Below, in pieces: positions 17,201 to 25,112 of a stretch of 64,000 bases of DNA. The stretch is from Acidobacteriota bacterium (lineage in GTDB: Bacteria > Acidobacteriota > Blastocatellia > Pyrinomonadales > Pyrinomonadaceae), in the NCBI GenBank assembly GCA_029781855.1, contig JAKOVX010000059.1, positions 1 to 64,000 of the forward strand, written 5' to 3'. Numbering within the stretch: position 1 is the first letter of the stretch; every line of letters begins with the position of its first letter. Position numbers and translations under genes: made by a program. The notes under the pieces were generated by a model, which did not search any database, was not told where the DNA came from, and saw only the letters and a program-made list of their open reading frames with translations.

Positions 17201-19629
17201 ATCTAACGACCGTTACCCAAGGTGCTCAGACGCGAACATTCGCATATAGCAGCCTTTCGCGATTGCTGACCGCCGCAAACCCGGAAAGTGGAACGATCAG
17301 CTACGGATATGATCCAAATGGCAATCTTACAAGCAAGGTCGATGCCCGTTCGATAACGACCAGTTACAGTTACGACCATTTGAATCGAGTCACGCAACGA
17401 AGCTATTCAGGCGGTTCGATCACAACCCCAACGGTCAATTACACTTACGGCCTTACCGCGCCTGCGGTCGGAAAACTAACGAAGGTTTCGAGTTCCGTCT
17501 CGACAACTGAATATACTGGTTTTGACATCTTAGGAAGAGTGACAGCGGCGAAGCAGACAACGGACGGCGGTGACTCAGCCGGTTATACGACCGGATATAC
17601 GTACAATTTGTCGGGTGCTTTGGACACCGAGACCTATCCTACCGGTAGAGTGGTCAAGAACGTTCTGGATGCCAATGGCGATCTGTCTGCCGTGGCAAGC
17701 AAAAAGACCTCGACGGCCCAGTACTGGAATTACGCAGGATCGTTAGGCTATAATGCAGCCGGCGCGGTCGAGTCAGTGGAGCTTGGCAACGGCAGTTGGG
17801 AATCGACCAAGTTCAACAGCCGCCTGCAGCCGACGCAGATCGCTCTCGGCACGACCAATGCCGCAACGGATCTGCTGAAGCTCAACTACACATACGGCGT
17901 TGTTGAGAGTGGCACGCTAAATACCACCAAGAACAATGGCAATATCCAATCCCAAACGATCACGGTTCCAACCGTAGGCAGCAACACGGGCTTTGCGGCC
18001 GTTCAAACATACAGCTATGACGAGCTGAACCGAATTCATGATGCGGTCGAGAATGTCACTCCGACCGGCGGCAGTTCGTCGCAGTCATGGCTGCAGACTT
18101 TTACGTTTGACCGCTACGGCAATCGCAATTTTGACGAGGCGAACACCACGACGCTGCCGAGGAACTGCGGGACGAGCCCGAACTTCATGGTCTGTGCAGC
18201 GGACAAGAAGATCTACGATCCAGCGATAAATACCGGCAACAATCGTCTGAGCACGAGCGATGGCTATGCGTTTGACAATTCCGGGAACACGACCGGTGAT
18301 GCCGAAGGGAGGACGTTCGTCTACGACGCCGAGAACAAGCAGGTGGAGGTGAAGAACTCCGCGAATTACACGATCGGCCGATATTATTACGACGGAGACG
18401 GCAAGCGGGTCAAGAAGATCGCATATGACGCGAACGGCACCGAGACCGAGACGACGATCTTTGTGTACGACGCCGGCGGCAAATCCATCGCCGAATACTC
18501 CGACGTCGTAGCAAACTCGACCGACGCCGAGGTCGCATATCTGACCGCCGATCACCTCGGCAGCCCGCGGATTAACACCGACGAGAACGGCGCCGTGACC
18601 GCTAGACACGACTACCACCCCTTCGGCGAGGAAATTGCTACCACCCAGCGAACAACCGGCTTGAACTATTCAGGCGACACGATCAGGAAGCAGTTCACCG
18701 GCTATGAGCGCGACCCCGAAACCGACCTCGACTTTGCACAGGCGAGGTATTACGCCAAAATACTGGGAAGGTTCGGAAATCCTGATCCAATGTTATCTTC
18801 AGGTGAAATCTATGAACCGCAGAGTTGGAATCGATATGTTTACGTTTTGAACAATCCTCTTCGTTTTTTCGATCCATCGGGAATGTTCTTATGGTCTCCA
18901 GAACTTGGGGGACCGGATACCGACGATGATCTACGAAAGAAACTGAAGAATGCAAAGGACGCAAAAGAGGCCCAGCGAATTCAGTCCATTCTCGATCAAC
19001 GACAATCAATCACAAACGCTCTTAGTGAGGCTCGTATGTCGACCTATATCGGCGCTGACGTCGGTACAATTCAAGAGGCTGAAGAATTGCGAAATGCCCT
19101 AGATGCGTACGGTCAACCTGGTGAGGATAATGGAGTAACGGTTGGTATTGCCCAGCCAAACACTCCCGGCTATGGCCGAATCGGTGGCGTTACTGTTGTA
19201 CAGGGGGGCAGAGTGCTAGTCGGATTCCCCGCTTACCTTTTGAGTGCATCAAATCCCTTCCTATTTGCCTATGTTGCACACGAAGGTGTGCATATCTTGC
19301 AGGCGAAACACTGGCTGGAAGACGATCCCTTAGGCTTATGCGGGGATCTTTATGATCCTAATGATTACGACTCTGAAGTGGCGGCGTATGGTGTAATGTC
19401 AACTGCAGTTCGCGGAAATAAAACAGCATCTAACAGTGACATAGAACTAAGCGGCGTTCCGCCGACAAGATCGCCGGTCGCTTTTTTATGGAAACGTAGT
19501 TGGCAAAATATGGACTACCAATCCATGACGGCAAACCGCGAGGCCGAGATTCAGCAACATTTGAAGAATATCGGAAGAACGCCTCAAAATGCTGAGTCGG
19601 CATTTCCGGGAGCCGCAATTATCAAATGA
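14257..19629 (+). CDS. RHS/YD-repeat protein with C-terminal zinc-metallopeptidase-like domain
   Basis: A 1790-residue protein. The ATG at 14257 is chosen because it follows a GGAG ribosome site and begins a signal peptide (MRIVKFGQMLVQIGLVLAIALLAIGEVLGQ). The frame is open for 18 more codons upstream. Many YD repeats (for example YDALGRPTKS, YDHLNRVTQRSY, YDPNGNLTS) build the RHS shell, closed by the core motif ARYYAKILGRFGNPDP ... YVLNNPLRFFDPSG near residue 1545. The variable C-terminal 240 residues carry AHEGVH at about 1674-1679, an HExxH zinc motif, and a later E in DSEVAAYG as possible third ligand. This is polymorphic-toxin architecture with a protease-type tip. A small secreted protein follows 10 nt downstream. 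Confidence 0.85.
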   Translation: MRIVKFGQMLVQIGLVLAIALLAIGEVLGQAQNQAGERGLNPGRSYAVSDIETIGLFSGNMMLNMPLGALPPGRGGMSAGIGLSYNSKLWDTLVSDVERFGVTHDKKTLVPSQEGGWRYNYNYYLKLDIRNLGDATGMCTSGVMDSFTAIKVQLITPDGAQHTMFPGSTGSIDADEFSNVYPDGTLQCDHVPVTSGQIVTFYSKDSSFLRLEVLTDSDTNWENNTWTLYMADGSKVAYDPNSTTREQITDRNGNYVQIVENATDSSYSNHRTTYLKDQLGRKVVIEYEADTNEDRIHSVGYNGASLVTRVTWKGISVDKTYFACEMAPSPLDQHAFENLALDQEFRVVDRIYLPTQVSGDQYYEFGYNADSTTSADDGWGEINEVKTPSGAITNYDYFYDGVSGSGIDAESVLLNRPTEKRLTYDLEYDGSSPSTTETWTYTPIATYDVLSNLSAVTVTGPNGAATTEYYTMDADNRGEVYKTVMPDGSMVEKVYAINSPTSTFAAGPKTNRYVKYEFMSIADSGGTPVKTAIKEYSQDKNGNTTSVKEYDYFPFSGTGSVPRDGYGNPTGLPSGASGNLKRITTAEFYNPTPDASSTTYNDADSYHLVSSKNLLRLVKSSEIQDGSAAPKSRSEITYDYTDYDSSNTKAGNPTETKVWDSYKGGTSQAYSNPLTTSNSITTSATYNSYGMPLRSTDANGIITQITYGNVSGPSGNVTDLYPTQTIVAYGTPLARTSTAVYDFTSGLVSSATDVDNDLTNATEYDALGRPTKSIAAQGTTLESWTTTEYYDVGRFVVVKSDLERKGDGKKVATQFYDQLGRVRLSKTLEDASTQSATNETDGIKVQTRYATTNSGGTGNTYQLTSNPYRADFSYNAGSETTMGWTRSKVLNTGRHSEVETFSGSALPQPFVSSGYNTASTGVVQTDVDANATTVTDQAGKVRRSITNGLGQLVRVDEPTSGGLGTVASPNQATTYAYDTLNNLTTVTQGAQTRTFAYSSLSRLLTAANPESGTISYGYDPNGNLTSKVDARSITTSYSYDHLNRVTQRSYSGGSITTPTVNYTYGLTAPAVGKLTKVSSSVSTTEYTGFDILGRVTAAKQTTDGGDSAGYTTGYTYNLSGALDTETYPTGRVVKNVLDANGDLSAVASKKTSTAQYWNYAGSLGYNAAGAVESVELGNGSWESTKFNSRLQPTQIALGTTNAATDLLKLNYTYGVVESGTLNTTKNNGNIQSQTITVPTVGSNTGFAAVQTYSYDELNRIHDAVENVTPTGGSSSQSWLQTFTFDRYGNRNFDEANTTTLPRNCGTSPNFMVCAADKKIYDPAINTGNNRLSTSDGYAFDNSGNTTGDAEGRTFVYDAENKQVEVKNSANYTIGRYYYDGDGKRVKKIAYDANGTETETTIFVYDAGGKSIAEYSDVVANSTDAEVAYLTADHLGSPRINTDENGAVTARHDYHPFGEEIATTQRTTGLNYSGDTIRKQFTGYERDPETDLDFAQARYYAKILGRFGNPDPMLSSGEIYEPQSWNRYVYVLNNPLRFFDPSGMFLWSPELGGPDTDDDLRKKLKNAKDAKEAQRIQSILDQRQSITNALSEARMSTYIGADVGTIQEAEELRNALDAYGQPGEDNGVTVGIAQPNTPGYGRIGGVTVVQGGRVLVGFPAYLLSASNPFLFAYVAHEGVHILQAKHWLEDDPLGLCGDLYDPNDYDSEVAAYGVMSTAVRGNKTASNSDIELSGVPPTRSPVAFLWKRSWQNMDYQSMTANREAEIQQHLKNIGRTPQNAESAFPGAAIIK

Positions 19630-19639
19630 GAGGAGAATT

Positions 19640-20320
19640 ATGAAACAGGTCTTATTTGTGATATCGCTGTCATTCGGCATGTCGTCGCTTATTTTTGTGT
19701 TTTCCCCAAGTCGAGTTATGGCCCAAGGCTCCGCGAGCGACGTCAGAAGGGACAAAAACAAGCCAACTGTCTTTCTTTCATTTGAGAGATTTGGTGTTTA
19801 CCAATCACCCTGTGGCGAGGCAAAGGATCCAGGTATCTGGTTGCGACTAAGAAATAACTCATCGTGGGCAATCTTTGTGACGGGCTTTCCTGTCAGCGAA
19901 AATGGATCGAACAGTGCGGACTTCAAGTTGTCGGACGAAATCTCAGTAAAAGGAGTTAAAGACTCTACGGAGATGCGTCTAAGGTATGATTTTGAAGGCG
20001 TGTCCATTACAGCAACTAAGGTAGACGTTGGCCGCGTTCAACTTGGCGTTCCCATCGATGTTCAGTTACCCCAGACGTCCAAGTTTTGCAGCGAAAAGTG
20101 GATGACAGGCGAAGTTGGACGCAATCGCGGCTCTTGGATTCCCCCTGGCTCATCGATTCTTTTCAGCGTTCCGAAGGACGGGTTCTCTACGAAACTACGG
20201 GTGAGTATACAGTTTAACTATGAATGGGAGTCTACAGAAGGAAACGTCAGGGACTTCGAGCCTCATCATTTGGCCTATTTCTACGGTATTGATTTACCAT
20301 CAAATAGTAACCCAGAATAG
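19640..20320 (+). CDS. Secreted protein of unknown function, partner of the RHS gene
   Basis: A 226-residue protein starting 10 nt after the RHS stop, with a strong ribosome site (AGAGGAGA) before the ATG at 19640. It has a signal peptide (MKQVLFVISLSFGMSSLIFVFSPSRVMAQ). The mature part is beta-rich, with a WLRLRNNSSWAIFVTGFP segment and two cysteines, and is reminiscent of an immunoglobulin-like fold. I recognise no family. Its position directly behind a putative RHS toxin tip suggests an immunity or accessory protein acting outside the cytoplasm, consistent with an exported metallopeptidase. This is inference from context. Confidence 0.7.
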   Translation: MKQVLFVISLSFGMSSLIFVFSPSRVMAQGSASDVRRDKNKPTVFLSFERFGVYQSPCGEAKDPGIWLRLRNNSSWAIFVTGFPVSENGSNSADFKLSDEISVKGVKDSTEMRLRYDFEGVSITATKVDVGRVQLGVPIDVQLPQTSKFCSEKWMTGEVGRNRGSWIPPGSSILFSVPKDGFSTKLRVSIQFNYEWESTEGNVRDFEPHHLAYFYGIDLPSNSNPE

Positions 20321-21544
20321 AATGTGGTTCAGATGCTCCCGGATGTACTCGCGGCAAGCTATCGAGTTGAAAAAGGGATCACTGGTCGAGAATGTGGGGT
20401 CGTCTGTGAAGTTACCCCGTGAAGTTAAGCGCACTGGTACTAAGGCATCTGAGGATGCGTATGGTGCGTTGGTTTTGTCTGACAAAAGAACAACCGGCGC
20501 CTGCTGTTTATTTAGTTAGATCTCTTTCACACTTGCACCGCTGGTCAAAAATGGCTGGCCGTGCCATTAGTCCGTCAGAGGCTGAGTGCAATCTCTCGCC
20601 TCTCCTGACCCCACGTACTAGCCAACTACGCCCCGCCGTCGGAACTCCTTGTGGCTGATACCGTCACCAAGCATGACGTAGAAGGATCGGCGTCAGGCAT
20701 TCGATTTATCGATCCTCGCTCGTTGATGCGTTTGGTATTCCTTGGCGATCGAAACGCGGGCTTGGGTAAATGCGTGGTTTTCCGACATTTTCTGGCGGGC
20801 GGTGCCGACGCCGGCGGCTAACGCAGCCCATTTGAGCTTGCCGTCACTGTCACAGGTGAAATAAAAGAGTTTTCGATTATTGCCGGCGATTGAATTAGGT
20901 AAACGGTATTTTCTCTATGCTCCGGCGCGGACGTTTTCAGCTTCCGCCGAGCATCCTGGACCGGTCGATGTCTCGAACTCGCTCAAGTGCTCTTAATGAT
21001 GTGGGGGATGCATTCTTAGTCACCTTAATCGCGGTCGAACCATTCCCTTTGAAAGATCGTCGAAAAACTAATGTTTCTTGACACTCAAATTCGGACCTCT
21101 GAAATTCCCATAAAACCTGTGTTGAACGAGCCCGATCTTCGAGGGGTTATTTGACACCCCCAAATCCTTTTGGAAAACCAAACCGAGTGCCAATATCTAG
21201 CGTCCGGCCAGCGCGTTGTGTGATCCATGTTCATCGACGCATAGCCAAGGCCGCTCCCCTTCCCGCGATGCCTCTCCATGTCCTTTAGCCATCGAGTTGG
21301 TTTCTCCGGTGATCCGTATCGTGTCGGTCGCCCGGCAGTGACATTTATTGACTTCAGCTTTGAGCAATTCGCAAACCTTACTGCAAAATACATACCTCAA
21401 CCATGTTCGAGCGGTTGTGTCGATGTTTTTGGCCGTCTGTCCATTTATGACTCGTTATCCGGCGCGCCGAAGGAGAATGGATTTTTATTTTCAAGATGGG
21501 AAAAATTACTTGCATCAAAGGACAAGGATCTGAGCTTAAGTGGT
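20321..21544. other. Gene-poor stretch with decayed sequence
   Basis: No intact gene is visible. The only coding signal is the broken minus-strand reading frame at 20693-20992, listed separately. The rest shows no tRNA, array or insertion sequence that I can recognise. Confidence 0.5.
20693..20992 (-). pseudogene. Remnant of an unidentified gene (3' end, one internal stop)
   Basis: The minus-strand frame ending in TGA at 20693-20695 reads for about 100 codons with natural composition, for example KLFYFTCDSDGKLKWAALAAG, then ARQKMSENHAFTQARVSIAK, and QTHQRARIDKSNA. It is interrupted by one TAG, about 75 codons from the end, and closed upstream by TAA, with no start codon in a plausible place. 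It looks like the surviving C-terminus of a lost gene. The family is not recognised. Confidence 0.35.
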
Positions 21545-21742
21545 CTGGCCGCCCTGCGCAAGGCATATATGCTCGGGCGTACGGTAATGTGATCGGCTCG
21601 AAACGCTTTCAAGATCAAAATACTCTGCTTATCCACGCAGTCAACCGGTTAGCAGGAATGAGCTTAGAATTTAGACAATCGCAACCTGCGGCCGCTGTTT
21701 GACAACCATGTTCTGATCGCCAACTGGACCGCGTTCCAGCCC
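21545..21742 (-). pseudogene. Decayed copy of the PRTRC ThiF gene 3' end
   Basis: On the minus strand this segment aligns with the end of the intact ThiF gene at 22833-23040. Shared blocks include GCGGCCGC/GCGGGCCGCC, TTTTGATCTTGAAAG and ACGCCCGAGCAT, in the same order and at nearly the same spacing. The intact gene ends with AVEIAEFLSAFLLTGSLRR. The copy has the same region with in-frame stops. It lies just downstream of the RES gene, so the RES/Xre pair is bracketed by the true ThiF end and this relic. Confidence 0.6.
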
Positions 21743-21758
21743 AGTCCGCCGAATCGGC

Positions 21759-22256
21759 TCATTTCTTCAGCAGTCGCTTATCGAGAGTGAATCGCTCCGG
21801 CTCACCGATCCTGATGCGGTCAAAATCCGGATGGTCAGGATTCAGTAAATAGTTACTCTCCTGCGGAATGATCGAAGACGGGACCTCGAGTACGACTGAA
21901 TTCTTGCTTCTGGCCCAGTCGTCGCCGATCCGATGGATCTCAAGCGGCGATGGAGATATCCGCCAGTCAGGCGGAAGCCGATGGGTCTTCTCAACCGTGA
22001 TGATCATGTCGAGTTCGATGTCAGCTTCGATGAACTCGTATTCATCGAGCGTGTCGCTGTTCTGAAGATTCACAAGAATTTCGAGTGCAGCGAGAGAAAG
22101 ACTTGCGGCTGTGTAAACGACCCTGGTCCTGGGCGAACTCCACCTGCCGCCGTAAAGAAATGCTCCCTTGCCATCAAAGGCCGAGGATGAGTATTTTCGT
22201 TTACAGATCCGGAACGACCTGATAATTTTCGGATCAGCTGAAGACACCGTGTTCAA
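21759..22256 (-). CDS. RES-domain toxin
   Basis: A 165-residue RES-family protein. The conserved elements are GGRWSSPRTRVVYTAASLSLAALEIL (about 36-61, with Arg and Glu of the R-E-S triad), then the C-terminal VVLEVPSSIIPQESNYLLNPDHPDF (Ser and NPxHPxF box). RES toxins degrade cellular NAD+ and are held by a MbcA/Xre-type antitoxin. The antitoxin gene ends inside this gene (23-nt overlap), the usual order antitoxin-toxin. The pair is inserted between the ThiF gene and a relic of it. Confidence 0.9.
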   Translation of the reverse strand: MNTVSSADPKIIRSFRICKRKYSSSAFDGKGAFLYGGRWSSPRTRVVYTAASLSLAALEILVNLQNSDTLDEYEFIEADIELDMIITVEKTHRLPPDWRISPSPLEIHRIGDDWARSKNSVVLEVPSSIIPQESNYLLNPDHPDFDRIRIGEPERFTLDKRLLKK

Positions 22257-22686
22257 GCCTTCCGATCAAGTTTTCGACTTCCCGCGAACCGGTGACGGTG
22301 ACGGCCATTTCGAGCGGCGAAGCATTCCCGAGAGCCGGACTCGGAGCTAAGAACCAGCGAATGGCTTTGTTCCGATCACCTGAAAAGAGATCCGTCGCCA
22401 AACTCAACAATCGGGTAACCGAAACGAGTCGATCCGACTCCGTCGGTGTCAACCTCCTTTCCTTCTTCCGCCTGGTAAGCGTCCGTTCGCTGATCCCGAT
22501 CGAATCCGCCAGCATTTTCATGGGAAGGCCGGTTTCGCGCCTTACCCGCTCAAGCGTGGCAAATGAAAAGCCCTGATCGATCGCCTGGATGAGCTGGGCA
22601 GTATTTGTATAATTTATTCCCAACAGCGTCGTCGCCATCGATTTGTCGCTTCGCGGCGGCTTCTCCTTTATAATTCCCGTGGCCAT
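22234..22686 (-). CDS. Xre/MbcA/ParS-type antitoxin of the RES toxin
   Basis: A 150-residue protein. Residues about 45-80 form the Xre-like helix-turn-helix (LERVRRETGLPMKMLADSIGISERTLTRRK). The C-terminal half (SVTRLLSLATDLFSGDRNKAIRWFLAPSPALGNASPLEMAVT) is the MbcA/ParS/Xre toxin-binding domain, with the typical AxxWLxxPxxALGxxxPxxL pattern. It should bind the RES toxin and block its active site, and repress the shared promoter upstream of 22686. Confidence 0.9.
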   Translation of the reverse strand: MATGIIKEKPPRSDKSMATTLLGINYTNTAQLIQAIDQGFSFATLERVRRETGLPMKMLADSIGISERTLTRRKKERRLTPTESDRLVSVTRLLSLATDLFSGDRNKAIRWFLAPSPALGNASPLEMAVTVTGSREVENLIGRLEHGVFS

Positions 22687-22832
22687 TTCCTGATACCTCT
22701 TTGTTGAAATGCGCTTTCTTCTGACGTGCGGCCGTCTGTCTACTAATTATACGCCAAGTGGCGGATCAAATGAAAGCGAATTCTATTTTTTCGGTCGATC
22801 AGAGTTACCAGGTCTGACAACGAAGAACCGCC

Positions 22833-23699
22833 TTAGTTGGCCTGATTTCCTTGCGCATATTGTACATGCTCGGGCGTGCAGTACAGAGACCGGCTTGTAC
22901 CACTTTCAAGATCAAAGTACGAGGCAAATCGCCGCAGTGAGCCGGTAAGCAAGAAAGCGCTCAGGAATTCGGCGATCTCGACGGCGGCCCGCTGGTTTAC
23001 GTTCAAGCTCTGTTCGCCTAACCGGACGCGTTCCGGGCATGAAAGACGCTCACGAACCAGTGAACCGGTCGCTGCTTTCTCTTTCTTTAAGAGATCTGGA
23101 TGGACAATGGACGGTGCCGGCAGGGACCGGCAGATCGTGGTCCCGGCAAAGTGCCCGGAGGCTTTCGTTCTTTTTGTCTCCGATCCCATCAGTACCTGCC
23201 CGGAGTACTTACCGTTTCCACTATCGACCCACCAGAGGGACGGGGCTTCGCTGCGGCGATCCCGATCGGCTGAAGAGAGCGCACCGTGGATCTTTCTGCG
23301 GGCATCGTGATTATCTACGCAGCCGATCAGAACGGTCAGCGCCCGCCGATCTCGTGGACCGGCCCTCAAGTGCCTTTTCGGGTCGAATTTTTGTTCGCTG
23401 GAGCTTACCTGTATTCCCCAGGCGAGTACGAGGCGGGTCGCGAGGGTGTCGGCCTTGAACCGTCCAACCTCGGCCTGGCAGAAGTTGCTTCGCGGTATGT
23501 TTCCCTGTTCGACGCGGTCGGGGTCGACGATAAGGATCTCTGCGGTCTTTCCGCGGGCGCTAATTTCAAACGCCAGCCGGGCGATCGCCGGAGCGGCGAA
23601 GGAACCTGTTCCGCCGGCCCCGACAAGCACGAACTTGACGTGGTCGTGCTCCTTTGGCAGAACAACCGCAGCCTGCTGGAAATTCAGATCGATCGTCAT
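22833..23699 (-). CDS. PRTRC system ThiF/E1-like protein
   Basis: A 288-residue protein from the ATG at 23699, which overlaps the stop of the JAMM gene in an ATGA; the frame is open farther upstream but that part is Arg-rich shadow. KFVLVGAGGTGSFAAPAIARL (about 24-44) is the nucleotide-binding glycine-rich loop, ILIVDPDRVEQGNIPRSNF the Asp/Arg/Asn block of E1/ThiF enzymes, and GCVDNHDAR the next conserved strand. In the ParB-related, ThiF-related cassette (PRTRC) this is the E1-like adenylating enzyme and would activate the C-terminus of the ubiquitin-like protein C, by analogy. It is the last gene of the cassette. Confidence 0.85.
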   Translation of the reverse strand: MTIDLNFQQAAVVLPKEHDHVKFVLVGAGGTGSFAAPAIARLAFEISARGKTAEILIVDPDRVEQGNIPRSNFCQAEVGRFKADTLATRLVLAWGIQVSSSEQKFDPKRHLRAGPRDRRALTVLIGCVDNHDARRKIHGALSSADRDRRSEAPSLWWVDSGNGKYSGQVLMGSETKRTKASGHFAGTTICRSLPAPSIVHPDLLKKEKAATGSLVRERLSCPERVRLGEQSLNVNQRAAVEIAEFLSAFLLTGSLRRFASYFDLESGTSRSLYCTPEHVQYAQGNQAN

Positions 23700-24373
23700 G
23701 ACAATAGCTCGCTGAATACGAGATCGATCTCGGTCAGATCGATCAGGCCGCGGGGCAGGTCCCCGGCCCATGCCGCAGGGATCGGAAAGAAATTATCGTA
23801 GATCCCGCATCGGAACCGTACCTTCGGAATGTCGTGGACGTCGGCCAGGATACCGAAGATCCGAAACTTTCCTGCTTCATCGAGATCATCCGCCCGGCTG
23901 AAATGGAGGGCCCCGGGAGGATGGGTGTGGAGTTCAATACAGGCGTCGCGATATTCCGGAACAGTATCGTCGGCTATCGTCGACGACCGGCTGCGTTCGC
24001 GGCCGATCGCCCGCCATCTCCAGCCAGGCCAGGCCGGGTCCCAATATATAATGTAAACTTCCTCCCTGAATCCGCCCGGAGTTCCGGTCGATCTGGCGTC
24101 ATCTATTATGTCCTGCCAGAGCCATGGCCCGATCCGGGGCTTTTTCCAAAAGACCCCCATCTTGGTCTTCGGCAGGCCGCTGATCGGCCCGCAATATACC
24201 GGGAGCGAAGCCGCGAATTCGTTTCGCTCGGCGCGAATGATGACGCCGTTTCCCGCCATCAGATATTCAAAAAGCACGGCATTTATCTCGCCCGCTTCCC
24301 TGTTGCCTATACGATGATCGATCAGTTTCATCGGCCGATATGGGCCGTAGAACGTGTCGTGGGTTATTTTCAT
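23696..24373 (-). CDS. PRTRC system protein A (JAMM/Mov34 peptidase-like)
   Basis: A 225-residue protein. The JAMM zinc motif is complete: E at CIELHTHPPGALHFSRADDLDE (about 143-164), with HxH, then S-x2-D. JAMM proteins of such clusters are isopeptidases that cleave ubiquitin-like proteins off partners. An Arg/Trp-rich region (WDPAWPGWRWRAIGRERSR) precedes the motif. The gene lies 20 nt after protein B and overlaps ThiF by 4 nt. Confidence 0.88.
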   Translation of the reverse strand: MKITHDTFYGPYRPMKLIDHRIGNREAGEINAVLFEYLMAGNGVIIRAERNEFAASLPVYCGPISGLPKTKMGVFWKKPRIGPWLWQDIIDDARSTGTPGGFREEVYIIYWDPAWPGWRWRAIGRERSRSSTIADDTVPEYRDACIELHTHPPGALHFSRADDLDEAGKFRIFGILADVHDIPKVRFRCGIYDNFFPIPAAWAGDLPRGLIDLTEIDLVFSELLS

Positions 24374-24393
24374 ATCAGATCTATTAACTCCGC

Positions 24394-25086
24394 TTATGCA
24401 CGATCGTTGACATGCCGACGTTCAACGATCTGCTTCCACGCATCCTCGACCGTCGCGGTCGATACGATCAGCTGGTGAGTGGGAAAGGATCTTGGCCGGT
24501 CGGCGGCAAGCCGAAAGAGCAGATTACGGACGTCTTCAGGTTCCGACCTGCATTTTCCGCCCGCCTGGTCACGGTTGAAAGGCGCGTCGAAAATTAGACG
24601 CCAAACCGCATCGAGCGTGTCGGGCCTGACCTCGGGAACCTCGTTATTGCCAAAGCAGACCCGGCCGCGGAAACCGGCACCGATATTGGGAAGCGGGGCG
24701 ACCGAAAGTTGAGTGCTTTCGTTCACACGTTTCCCCATTGCCGCCCATAAGTGGTAATCCTTTCCCGATCCGAGCAGGATCAACGTCGGAAGCGGGATCG
24801 TCACGCGTTCGGTAACTCCGTCGTCACGTGAGATCGCGATCGTCCGGATGCGGCCCGGCTCATACGAAATTACAGCGTTCCCGTCCGGCGTCTCGCGATA
24901 TCTCAGGATCCTGCGGTCGAGCCACCCGGTGTCGCTGCGGATCTCCCGGAAAGCGCGGGCGACCTGCCCGCTCGAGAGGGCCTTTAGGGTATTGGTCCCG
25001 TCACCCAAAACCTTGAAGAGATACTGTCCTGGCAAGAAATAGAGTGCGGCCGCCGCATCGCGCGGAGCTTGAAAATGTTCGTCCAT
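24394..25086 (-). CDS. PRTRC system protein B (prokaryotic E2 family D-like)
   Basis: A 230-residue protein from the ATG at 25086, which has a GCGAGGAA ribosome site; a GTG at 25116 overlapping the previous stop is the alternative. It carries the pattern of PRTRC protein B: AALYFLPGQYLFK, TLKALSSGQVARAF, a central TIPLPTLILLGSGKDYHLWA and APLPNIGAGFRGRVCFGN. This family was placed in the E2/UBC superfamily (Prok-E2_D). The strongly conserved PLPNI..G.VCFGN region with its Cys is the likely counterpart of the E2 active-site area, although catalysis is not established. Confidence 0.8.
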   Translation of the reverse strand: MDEHFQAPRDAAAALYFLPGQYLFKVLGDGTNTLKALSSGQVARAFREIRSDTGWLDRRILRYRETPDGNAVISYEPGRIRTIAISRDDGVTERVTIPLPTLILLGSGKDYHLWAAMGKRVNESTQLSVAPLPNIGAGFRGRVCFGNNEVPEVRPDTLDAVWRLIFDAPFNRDQAGGKCRSEPEDVRNLLFRLAADRPRSFPTHQLIVSTATVEDAWKQIVERRHVNDRA

Positions 25087-25112
25087 CGGTTCCTCGCCGA
25101 GAGCTAGTTTTC

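Noticed and set aside
18085-18618. A 177-residue minus-strand open frame inside the RHS gene
   Set aside because: It is the antisense shadow of YD repeats, which often leave long open frames.
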